Source: Argopecten irradians (taxonomy: Eukaryota; Mollusca; Bivalvia; Pectinida; Pectinidae). From it: DNA of 64,000 nt. The notes below the pieces were generated by a model. The model was not told where the DNA came from and did not search any database. It was given only the letters and a program-made list of their open reading frames with translations. The stretch is taken from positions 51,536,497 through 51,600,496 of the forward strand of contig NC_091135.1 of the NCBI RefSeq assembly GCF_041381155.1, read 5' to 3'. Below are positions 35,892 to 48,000 of the stretch, one piece after another. The translations under genes and the position numbers were made by a program. Positions within the stretch are counted from its first letter, which is position 1; every line of letters begins with the position of its first letter.

Positions 35892-36147
35892 TATATTGTT
35901 AGCTTTACTGTATCTCATTTGTACCTTTACTGTATCTCATTTGTACCTTTACTGTATCTCATTTGTACCTTTACTGTATCTCATTTGTACCTTTACTGTA
36001 TCTCATTTGTACCTTTACTGTATCTCATTTGTACCTTTACTGTATCTCATTTGTACCTTTACTGTATCTCATTTGTACCTTTACTGTATCTCATTTGTAC
36101 CTTTACTGTATCTCATTTGTACCTTTACTGTATCTCATTTGTACCTA
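35892..36147 (+). repeat. 22-bp minisatellite, essentially perfect
   Basis: Unit 'ctttactgtatctcatttgt' + 'ac', about 11 copies with no visible substitutions in the central copies. It begins soon after the tail of the Rep-1 fragment at 35716. Confidence 0.95.
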
Positions 36148-36212
36148 GCATTTTTCTAACCCAATAAGCACCCTCCTACTTTTAGAGGCCTATCAATTAA
36201 TGATGAAACTAT

Positions 36213-37068
36213 AACAAGAGGCCCGTGGGCCTTACGCTCACCTGATATTTGATACAAATTAGTTATGTAAATTACGAGCCAATTGATGTCTTTTGTTCAC
36301 GAATCATGAACATAGATCAAATAGGTCTTCATAAAATGTTTCATTAAGCACGGTTTATATTTACTAAATTTATCACGTTCACAAAGTCCAATAATAATTA
36401 TTAGTGCAAAGGGCAATAACTCCGTAAATTAATGTCAATTCACGCTGATTTTCAAACTCGTTCGAGATATCTCCAATGTTAGTCTACATAGGAAGATTCA
36501 TTAAGCCTGGTTTATATTTACTCAAGTTATCGCGTTCACAAGGTCCAGTAATAATCATTAGTGCAAAGGGCAATAACTCCGTAAATTAATGTCAATTCAC
36601 GCTGATTTTCAAACTCGTTCGAGATATCTCCAATGTTAGTCTACATAGGAAGATTCATTAAGCCTGGTTTATATTTACTAAATTTATCACGTTCACAAAG
36701 TCCAATAATAATTATTAGTGCAAAGGGCAATAACTCCGTAAATTAATGTCAATTCACGCTGATTTTCAAACTCGTTCGAGATATCTCCAATGTTAGTCTA
36801 CATAGGAAGATTCATTAAGCCTGGTTTATATTTACTCAAGTTATCGCGTTCACAAGGTCCAGTAATAATCATTAGTGCAAAGGGCAATAACTCCGTGAAT
36901 AACCGTCGAATGAAGCTGATTTAGATATTTCCAATGTTAGTATACATACAAAGTTTCATTAAGCTCGGTTTATATTTACTCAAGTTATCGTGTTCACAAG
37001 GAAATGTTAACGCACGACGACGGACAAAAGACTATCGGCTTTCGCATTAGATCAGGTGACATAAAAAC
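36213..37068 (-). mobile_element. Tandem-core (Helitron/HINE-like) element with dimeric core
   Basis: On the minus strand the 3' end is a hairpin GGCCC-AC-GGGCC followed by CTCTTGTT. The other end has CACCTGATC near 37050. The core has five partial to full units of ~157 bp, each with 'gcaaagggcaataactccgt', arranged A-B-A-B (units starting about 36348, 36503, 36659, 36816), then a diverged unit. No coding capacity. Confidence 0.75.
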
Positions 37069-39050
37069 CATGTAGGTTTCTCTACAGAATGCATTTGATT
37101 TATTTTGTACCGTAAATTACTTAATGACTTGCTCTGTGCAAGAAGGTTTTGAAAAAATAGCCCAAATCTGGTCATATTAAGCACCCCTTCATTTTTCATT
37201 ATTTTAACCTCATTGAGTGCTTGTTGGGTCCAATATGGTATATGGTGAGAAAAAATACCATTTTTCTACCTAATATCTACATGCATACTGAAAAACCAAC
37301 TATATATAAAGTGTCATCATATTTTATTCTCTGTTACTGGCACTATTATATAATAGCTTAAACAAAATTAAAATTCAAAACAATGTTTTCTTTAAAACAT
37401 CAAAATTATACTTTTACAAACATAATATCAAAACTTTAACTTATAAAAAATAATTTTTAAGACTTACATTTCATTACTACATAATTGTTCTTATATCAAT
37501 TGTACAAAACCAAATTCTTTTGCCATTCAACTATCATACATATTAATAAAAACTAAATAATATGCAACTTACTACTAAATATTTACCATCATAAACAAAA
37601 CAAATAGGAGGGAATCAATAAAGCTAATAGGTTAAATCCTATTGCTACAAGTAATGTCAGATCTGTCATCAAAGATGAGATAAAAAAAGCACTCTATCGA
37701 GTTTAAATGTACTATTACAGTCTATAAAATTTCAAAGCCAGGACTATAATCCAGTAGCCAGAGAATATGTCCACTGACTTAACTCATTCATCCCTAAAAT
37801 TTCATAATGGACTGGCCTAGTCTTATATTTAGACGAGTCTAAATATGTCTTCAGGGGTGAATTAATATTAGAACAATTTTTTTAGCGTAACATCTTAGGT
37901 ATTCAAATCATGAGAATACTATCTATAATTATCTTTATGTATTTTGAGAGGAGAGGAGTCATCAATTTTTCACTTTGCACAAAGTAATAGCAAAAAGATA
38001 GAATAATCACAAATTCCTACAACTTTTGAGGATGCGTTTAGTGACCCTGATTCAGACTATAGACTTCCAACATTTTTTTTAATTATCGGTATTGACAAAC
38101 CTTTAATATCGAATACAAAGTACTGACAAGGCCACCGCTTATTTGCTCTACATGTCTTTACACTATTATATATATCTCTATCACATATTTGCAGATTATT
38201 TTACAATTTATATCACATATAAGATGATCACAATGAATGAGTGATTTTATGTCATATCACCAACAGTACGATCAACATACACAACTTTTAACACATACAC
38301 CTAACATAACAAGATGCTCTCCGACAATCTTCCACAGTCCAACACTACTGCCATTTATAAGTAGCACTTCCGTATAGCATACCCATCCACACTTCCATGT
38401 ATTTAAATGTAACATTCCAAAATCACAGTTTAATTCAAATTCTGTACAATCCAAAGTTCAGCACACTGCCACACCACATGCACTCATAACCACTTCACTG
38501 TACACTTATAACCACAATCAAATTTAGGTTTCACACAATACCCTTGGGTTAAAAACGCTTTTGGATTAGTCAAGAGTAAGTATGTTTACAATACAAGAAT
38601 AACCATTTATCCAAACATCTAAATGTTCTGATAGTTTTGCCTATCATGTTCCTGCCAATTCTATTGTAGGTTATTGATAGAATAATCATAATAAAACATG
38701 TCCGAGATTTCCATGGCCTTAAACTCCACACCAAGTTGGTTTTCTTATAGATATCACACAGCTACATTTTTACAGGCTTACCATTCAACCCTAACTCAAT
38801 ATGTAGCAACCTAACATAGTTCCGATTTGGTCAGCCATCAAATATTATCTTAAGTATGTCAAAAGCTGTAATGTTTAGAAATCCAAATTTTCATGTAGCA
38901 TCTGATGTCTAAATAATTTCTCCTCCATTAGATTTTCAGTAAACAGTCAACAGGAACCCAGGTCATTGAACATGGCACTTATAGCTTACATTCCAGACTT
39001 CAACATCCAACCTTTGATCAATCATCCTGATCCAACACAAATACAAGTTT
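37069..39050 (-). other. CEP76 3' UTR and intergenic stretch
   Basis: Downstream of the CEP76 stop on the minus strand. A minus-strand AATAAA (TTTATT on the plus strand) occurs near 37321, which would give a ~1.7 kb 3' UTR if used. No other gene recognised; short frames here are chance. Confidence 0.4.
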
Positions 39051-42000
39051 CTAAAGCACAGATTTATATTTGGCAGCAAACATTACCCATGTGGCACATG
39101 CAGACTCTGGGTAGGGAAATATCCGCACTCGTACAGCTAATCGCACATGATCTCCACGACAATTGATGATTTCCTCGCAGACTGGAGACCTGGAAAAAAA
39201 AAAAAAAAGAACAATGGAATTATACTTTTAGATCTATTCAGCTATATTAAAATTCAGGTATGTAATTTTATATATCTGTTAGGAAATTTTTAATGTTTGT
39301 GTTCAAAATCTAAGATAAAAGCTTTGTAAAGAGAGTAAAACTTTATCAAGCAAACTCAATGCTCAATATTTCTGACATCTCAAAGCTTAGCTCAATAAAT
39401 AAGCTGTGTTACACAACTTTAACTGTCATAGTTTATTTTCAACATGGGCATACACAAGTGAAAATTCCTGCATGCCAGTCCAGATCTTATTAATTGCTCA
39501 ATATGAATATATTTTTGCAAACCTTTTGACAAAAATACATTGTTAGATCAGACAAATTTCCTATAAGCATTGTGTTTTGGGTGTAATTAAAGTGAGTTAT
39601 AAACACACTACAAGTGTAACATAATGAAACTTATGTGTACTTACTTGAGGCATGTTACAAAGGCCTTGCGAGCATTACGATGAGAAAACTGTATTGGAAA
39701 ACCTTTAAACGTATGACCATCTGGAACAGCCTGTTTTATTGAGTCTTGGAATTCTTCATTACCAGCTGTCAGTCCTGAAGTTGGAGAAAAAGAAACAGCT
39801 ATTCACTAAACCAGCAACAGTTAAAATAGCTAAAATAGGAGTACATAATAGAATTCTTGCTAGGATAGCTTTTAGTAGACCATTGAAACTTCATCTTTGA
39901 GACTGTCTTTCATAAATATTTGTTTTCTACCAATGAATGGTTGGCATGAACAAGTCTATTTGTGTGCAACTAAACGTATAATTGTACTATTTTCAAGAAA
40001 CGGCCTGGTATCTGATATCACTGAAAGCAAAGGATAAACTGAATACTTCAACAGTTGAAGCATTTACTCTTCTACTTGGAAATTAAATCTGTGGTTCTAC
40101 TTTTTATTTTTAATGATAGATATGATAGATAGCTGATGAATACCTGTGACCCTTTCCATTTCATATGCTGACAATGCAGGTGTAAGGAGATAGCTGAGTT
40201 GGTCGTCCCAGGCCGTCGTCAAACCCTGGTCCTGTTAATAAAGGACATTTTAAAGTGGCTACCAGTTTAACACATATCTAATGAGTAACATATATAAACA
40301 TTAGATTATATAAATATCTAATGAGTTCCATTCACATCATAATAGAACAGGAAAAATCTCAACGTTTTTCATATGTTGGCATTCAAAAATTATTTCTCTC
40401 TTTTACAAACATTGCAATGTAACAAAATATTTTTGTAACATTTTCATAATAAAGCACTTGCAATATAATTTCTTTTAAATTATGTGTTATTGAATGCTCT
40501 TGAATTCCGTCTTTGCATACTTCAGAGTTGCCTCCCTTCCAGGTTGGTATCCATTGTGACATCATTATTTTGTGAGCACAATTCACATCGCTTTCTCCAA
40601 AACGTATGACATAAAGCTCGCAAACACATGACGCCACAATCAATACCTACCCGCAAGAACTGATAACTTTGTAATATGCAAATATAGAATAGATACAGAA
40701 ACACAAAATGAGATTATTGTAGAATTAAGTGCTTTGATGCTGTACTTTAATTCAATGGAAGCATGTACTCAATCAATTTTGAAATATATATAATTATGTG
40801 CTGTCCCAATTTTACAATAAGGAAAATTCAAATGCAGGTTCAGAGGAAATGAGTTAATATTGAATACTTACCCTTCGATGCTCAAAGGTGAGAACACGAA
40901 GCTGCTGTTCAAGGTCATTGCTAATAAGAGACGGGTCAAGGTTAGAGGCACAAAGAGGGGGCAGTGAAGGCCACTGAGGGCTGGCACCTGGACCACAAAC
41001 GGACAGAATGGCATCCTGAGACATTGACTTCCATCGGGATTCATTTTTCAGGTCAAATACACACACCTCCACAGAGTCCATTGGCTATAGTTCAAAGGTC
41101 AGAAAATGAGAATTTAAACTAGATGTGTAATAGATATGTTATACAAAGTCTACAGTATGTTTAAGTACAAACACAGCTGTCGAGTACAGTATACATTATG
41201 AGGTAATGGCAGATGCCACAGGTAGAAACATGCAGTACATGTCATGAAACCGCATGGAATAAATGAGCTACTATAAATGGAGCTACCACTGATCAACATC
41301 AATAAGGACTGCTTAAGGATAGCCAAACAAACAGTAGACACTAGTCGCAGTATTAAATTACAAATGTTAATCGTTATAACATTAAGACCACAGGCAGGAT
41401 CATAATATATAAACATAATTTATTTGTGAAAATATGACTGTTTATCTAGACCAAATCAATATCACTGTGGTATCTATACTAAATTATTTCTCGGCCAGAA
41501 CATGCTCAGGGTGTTGCTTTTTACCTGACTATTGGCATAGAAGGACTGATGGTTGAACACACAGCCGACAGTCTTGTAGGGATACTTTGGTCGATGTTGT
41601 TTGTCCAGTGGTGGGGCATTTGGGTCTATTGGTATGTGTATATATCTGAATTAAAAACATATTTTAACATCATTAGCAAAAAGAAATTATTATTTTTATA
41701 TTTGAAATACAGTTTTATTGATCATTGATTTTGAAGATTTCATTTCAAAGGTAAAACTTCAATGCATACATAAACTATCACGTCTGTTTTTTTAACAAAC
41801 TGACTTTAACAGATACAGAACTGTTTATCATTATAATGAATGAATTCAGCAGGAATTTTTAACAGGACAAAAAAATATTATGGTTTACATCTTTGAAAAC
41901 AATTTATCTTTTGTTGTTTTTTACACTTTTATTATAAATTTGCTGTGTTTTATTTTTGTGGATTTTGAGAATAAATGAAGTTGCTTGTTTAATACCTGTG

Positions 42001-45000
42001 GCCGTTAAGACTCTCCCAGAATGTGATCTGACCATCTACTGTTATGGCCATAACCCAGGCAACCACAGCTCCTTTAGACTTGGTGCCGACACACACATAG
42101 GCATCCAACCCAAACCCCAGAAGGAGACTACAGAGTAGAGTAGCATGGTCCTCAGTGTCCTACGAATACAACATACATTCTTAGTAACCTCAAAGATTAT
42201 TGTTTCTCCTCTACATCATTATAAAACAAAAATAAGCAGGTTATAATTAGATTTCACTAAACACAGACAAGAGTGTTCAACTTTAACAATTCTTCCTTAA
42301 AGGGACAATTCATTAATGCTAATTCTGTTACATAACCACAATGCAAAATATGACATAAATGAATTGTTCTACATTCCTTATGAAACATATAACAAGAAAC
42401 ATGGAAAAATTGCACGACGTTGTTATGTATTTTGATTGATACCGTTGAAATTTCAAATCGTTGATCAATATAATTAAGCAGTACAACATGTAAGCTGTAA
42501 CCATACCCGAGCCAAAGTCATGCACGTTAAACAAATGCAATACATACGTTACCACTGAGGAATTGTTGAAATTATTTTTAGACATGAACATGCATCTAAT
42601 AAGGTAAGCAAACTATTGTAAAAGTGATTTTAGTAGTTCTAGACAAAAAATTCTTTACAACACTGGCAAAGTCCAGGGTTCAACATCTGACCACTATGTG
42701 TAATGGCGAACAGTAAGCGAATTTGAACATTTCACATTCATTTCACTGCAGTTGGCTTTTCTGGCATATCACAGTTAAACCAACTAATCTAATTGCTATT
42801 AGAACTAGTTTGTTTCCGAAAGTGCAAATTTTAATGTGTTCTTAGACTGAATCGTCCCTTTAACTAGAAAATTCACAGTAGGCAAAAAAAACAGACCACT
42901 GAATAATATCATTAGAGCAGTCATCATGTTCTCAATCATGCTTGCAACTTGTTTAAAATTCTGTTTAAAGATGTTCACCTGCTGATGAATGGTACTTTTT
43001 ATCTATCAAAAACAGGAGCAGATGAATTGGTATTTTTCTTCAGTTACAAAAGTTACTTACTTTATACCATTACCACTATTGAAAAAGTTTGAACTTCCCA
43101 TTTTATTTCGAGATAAAAATATCAAAAATAATTAATTGCATCCGGAAAAATTCCGTGGCACTATCTCCTATATGGAATGAAGCACTGACTGTGCATGTAC
43201 CGAAGCAAAATAAAAAGATCTTATATCATTTTATGTGATAAATAGACATATATTTACACAGTTAAACCCCAATTATTGCTAGACAAATGATGAGTATCGT
43301 TTATGATCTATCGGTGGTTGAGCATCTTTAATGTTTTGATAAATTATGTTCTCAATCATATATTTTGCTGACATCTCCAACTCACCCCTTTGTTTCTACA
43401 CAGGAAGGCATGCATGTTGGTCCACTGTTCTGTCCGGGACCCTCCTCCAAGTGTTTGTATACGTTCGTGATGTATGAGGCTAACAAAACGTGCTGAGTGT
43501 CGTGCAGTATCGAGTAGTCGTCCTGATCTCAATGGCTTCACAAATGAACACACAGGCCTGTTTGTAGCATTCTCATCCTGTAAACAAAGTATGCGATTCA
43601 GATTAATAATATCTAACATTTTGTATAAAGATTAAGAGCTTGCATTCATCCTGAATGAAGTTAAACTTTTTTTTTTTTTTTTTTTTTTTGGGGGGGGGGG
43701 GATTCCCCTTCCTTTAACTAAACTTGTTCAATGGAAACATATGACTTTAAAGTTCAGGTTATGTTAATTGAAAAATCAAACTCTTCAATTTTTGCTAACA
43801 CAAAAATTACATTCTGTAAATCAAGCTTCAAGATGCTCCACCGCCGACAAATGGTATTTTTTCACTATAAAAAAACAGGAGCAGACGATTTAGTATTTTT
43901 CTTCAGTTACAAAAGTTACTTACTTTACACCATTACCACCATTGAAAAGTTTGAGCTTCTAATTTTACTTCAAGCTAAAAATATGAAAAATAATTAATTG
44001 CATCCCGAAAAAATTCCGTGACACTATATCTTATATGGAATGAAGTACTGATTGCGCATGTACCAAAGGCGAAATAAATTATTTTGAATTATTTTTTGTG
44101 TTAAGTAGGCATATATATACACGATTAAACACCAATTATTGTTCAAATGATTAACATCTTTATGCTCTGTCGGCGGTGGAGCATCTTTAAAATTTCAAAT
44201 TTTTTTATCAATAGAAACCTTAAGAAAATGAGAAAAAAGATACATTAATTTAATAGGGAAAAGGGTTTGTATTCTTGGTCTTAAATGTCCTAACAATTGC
44301 TGCTCTTATGACACCACTTTAGTAATTATTCATGTTGTTATAACGTAGAGTCATTTGCTGTTGAAAGCACATATCGATTCAAATTGTCAAATCTTGTTAA
44401 TTGTGTGATACTTTTTTTCCAAATTGATGTCTTTATGATCTCACCAATATTAAAGGGACATGAACCTAAATTAACCATGTAAATCTGAGTAAAATACATA
44501 TTTAAGACGTGTCAGATACCTTACTAAGTAAAATATATCAGTTACTGTGCAAATGTGTCAAATAAAATAATTATAATGGAAATTCAATCTTTCTGTATTT
44601 TGAACCGGCCCGGTCCAATTTTGTAGACTGCAGTGTGATAAAAATAGTAGTGTTGAACTTAAGCGACCTCTCACAATGCACTGCACAAGTTAAATGAACA
44701 TGATCAATAGGGTGGGTCAAAAACGTGGGTGAAGCGAACACAAATGAATTCCGATAGAAAACGGATAACGAAAAAGAGTCGGTAACTTGCCCGATTGGGG
44801 AAGTAGGTAAATATAAATGGGTTGCTGCAATGCAAGAGACGGGAGCAACTTCCCACTTTATACTTGCCTCATGTATATATGTGCAATTAAGTCAAACACC
44901 TCCCTTCACGGTGCCCCGTTGAATTAAAAGTCTTGTCTGACTTTTGACTTATCATTCAAGTACACTAAACACAAATTGTTTTATTACGAATATTAACAAA

Positions 45001-48000
45001 TATGGCTTATACTTCATATATCAATGATCAGGGGTGTACAATTCCACTAGCCCGACGTCCGGGGCTAGTGAATTTCAGGTCAGGGCTAGTGGCTTCACGA
45101 TCATTACTAGCCCGTGGGCTAGTGAAAATTTCTGTTAAAATCCTATATTCACATTGAAATTTCAGTTGTAAATCAGCAGTTTAGCTTTTTATTGCCAATT
45201 AGAATTCTACTAGCAGTAAATGTGTCGTCAAAACTGAAGCAAACGATATCGATGCATACCACAGGTGGTTCCCAAACGTAAATAACATTCTTCATCTAGG
45301 TGCATCAAACGTTTTGTTATGTAATTGATGAAAGTTAAGCGCTTGGGTGACCCAGATGGCCATGTGTTTGCCGAGGTTGCTGACAGACAGGGAACGGGAA
45401 AATCTAATCTTTCTTGACTCTAGATAAGAATCAATTATGAAGTGACAGTTTTATTATCTAGCATCATTATCATTTTAGTGTTATAAATTTGAGTATATGG
45501 GGGTTGGATTCAGAAAGTACTACTGCTGTGAGATGGATAGCGAATCATTTTGAAGTGATTAAAATACACGGTAAAATGTTGTCATGTACACTTGCAGATA
45601 CATAGGTATGCTTAGTTAACACAGTTGACACAAATAAACCCACTGAATGTTTTTCAAAATAACTTTAATAATGGTTTCATAATTATAGGTACAATATTTT
45701 TGCATATTTTCATCTATCTTTCGCATATTTTTATGATATGTTGAAAACTTGTAAATGAAAATCAGCAGTACTAATTAATAATCATTTACAAAATATTTCA
45801 TAGTAAATTGTAAAATTGATTTTGTGTAGTTCTTGTAATAAATCTATATGAAATTGGCATTATTTGATTCAAATACGAATGTATCATGCAAATGTTACTA
45901 GATAAAGTTTTTTTTCAATGCTCAGAAAATTAGGGAAAATAGGTAAGTGTTCAGTAAAACAGTAATTTCAATTAAAGATTTTTTTACAGAATTTTCATGA
46001 ACTGTACTATTTACTAAATTCATCATACCTATAAAATGAAAACAGCAGGTAATAAATACTGATTGTTCACTTTACATTTTCCTGCTAAGCTTTTAATATC
46101 AAAGTTAAACTTTAATAGATATATACTGATTATGTTTTCTTTCTACTGATAGTTTTAAAGGAAATATCTGAGTGAAATAAGAAGCATAATTTTAAATCTA
46201 AAGTATTTTGCATGTGATGGCATTGTTGCCTTGTCAATATTGACTCAAGAATGTTTTTACTAAATGAATACCTGGTACCTGTGAAGCAATCTGTGCGATA
46301 TCTTTATTAGCAGAATGGTATTTAACACACTGTTAGACATGTACTTGTTCTGTACAGGTTTGTAAAAAATCCAGATCGAGTAAAATGCACATATAAAAAC
46401 TAACAAAAAATAGGGCTAGTAGACTTCTGATCAGGGCTAGTGAAAAATTGATGCTACTAGCCCTTGGGCTAGTGCAAAATTTTCAGAATTGTACACCCCT
46501 GAATGATAGTAAATTAGAAAATCATCTTAAAATGTGGAAAACTAATATTCCTTGTTGTGTCAACAAGTTTGTTATTCATTAAAACCTCGCTTTTGAGCCG
46601 CTTTCGTGTTGTGTTCCAAAAATAGAATATGACTGTCTATTTTAACCCTTTTTGCGGTTGGTATTCCCCACGTTTTCCTGTCCTTTTAGATGACCAATCA
46701 TTGTAATAAAATATTCATTAAACATCTGAAAACCATATCTAACCATACAGAACAAATTATCTTAGGTTCATATCCCTTTAAGTTGGGAGAATGGTTTATC
46801 AATTTTTCATAGTTTACCTGAGCAAATATCTTGACCAGTCTTTCACTGTGTTCCGGTCTTATCTGAAGATACTCTTTCCACCACTGTTTGGCATATACAA
46901 GAAATAATCTTTCTCTTTCTGCTTGACGGTTTCTCTCCATAGTCAACTGCGCAGTCAGTATATCTTGGCCAACTGACTTTTGAACTTTAGGGAAAAGCTC
47001 CAATAGAATCTCCAGCACTCCTGCTGCAACCTTACTCTCACTCCCTAAATATAAACATCATTAGATATACAGGACAAAAACATTAGTACCATTTCAGTAC
47101 ACATAAAAGTGTGATGTACTTTGAAGAAGTTATATAGAGAATGCATGAGTAACAAAAACAGAATATGACTATCATTTTTGCTTCCTTATACTACACTTAC
47201 ATGCTTTCTTTTCTCTATTAAAAGACATTAATTAGACAATACCTGTGATGTTTCAACTAACACAGTGAACACTACATATGATACTCACCAATTCCTTTTA
47301 GCTCTAAAGACATGGACAGCCTTCCTCCTGATGCTGCTAGCACTGGCCGCCATTCAAAGAAATGTGAAGATACAAGACTTGTTTCTCCTATCATGTCTGT
47401 CTTTACCAGCACCAGGTGGATAGGGTCAGATAACGACAACATAGAGGACGGGTCCGCCATCTTAGCTGCCTCTCCTGATATAATAAACAGATACAATATG
47501 GATATTTATTAGCACATTCATATATTACTGGTATTCTTTTTAGATGAATATTTTAGTTTGAAACAAGAATAAATATGAATAGGATGAAACTTGTCACTTC
47601 CATTTTTATGAGTCAATATCCTATTGTTCTTGCTAGAAAAACAAAATTATTTCTTAGTGTTGTTCCGATTAATAGATTTAGTCAATATTCAGTTGTTTCT
47701 ACTCGGAAATTGATCAATCGATCTCCATTTATCATCATCGATCATAGTTTGAATAACATTTACATTATAAAATAATAAAACTTTATGGGTCACGACAGGT
47801 GTTTGTTGCCATGGAAGCTAGCATTTTATCGGGAAAATAATTTCGATGTAATGTAGGACTTAGAAAATAATACATCTTCATTTTCCGATGTATATATGTG
47901 AAAGGCGTTCCCAGGATCAAGACATATGGATTTTCCCATAAACAAAAGTGAAAGTAGATTGTTAATTTGGTAGGAAAGTAAATAAAATGAAATCTATAAG

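Noticed and set aside
35808-36167. Open frames of 61-119 codons in several phases
   Set aside because: Artefact of the 22-bp tandem repeat, which lacks stops in these phases.
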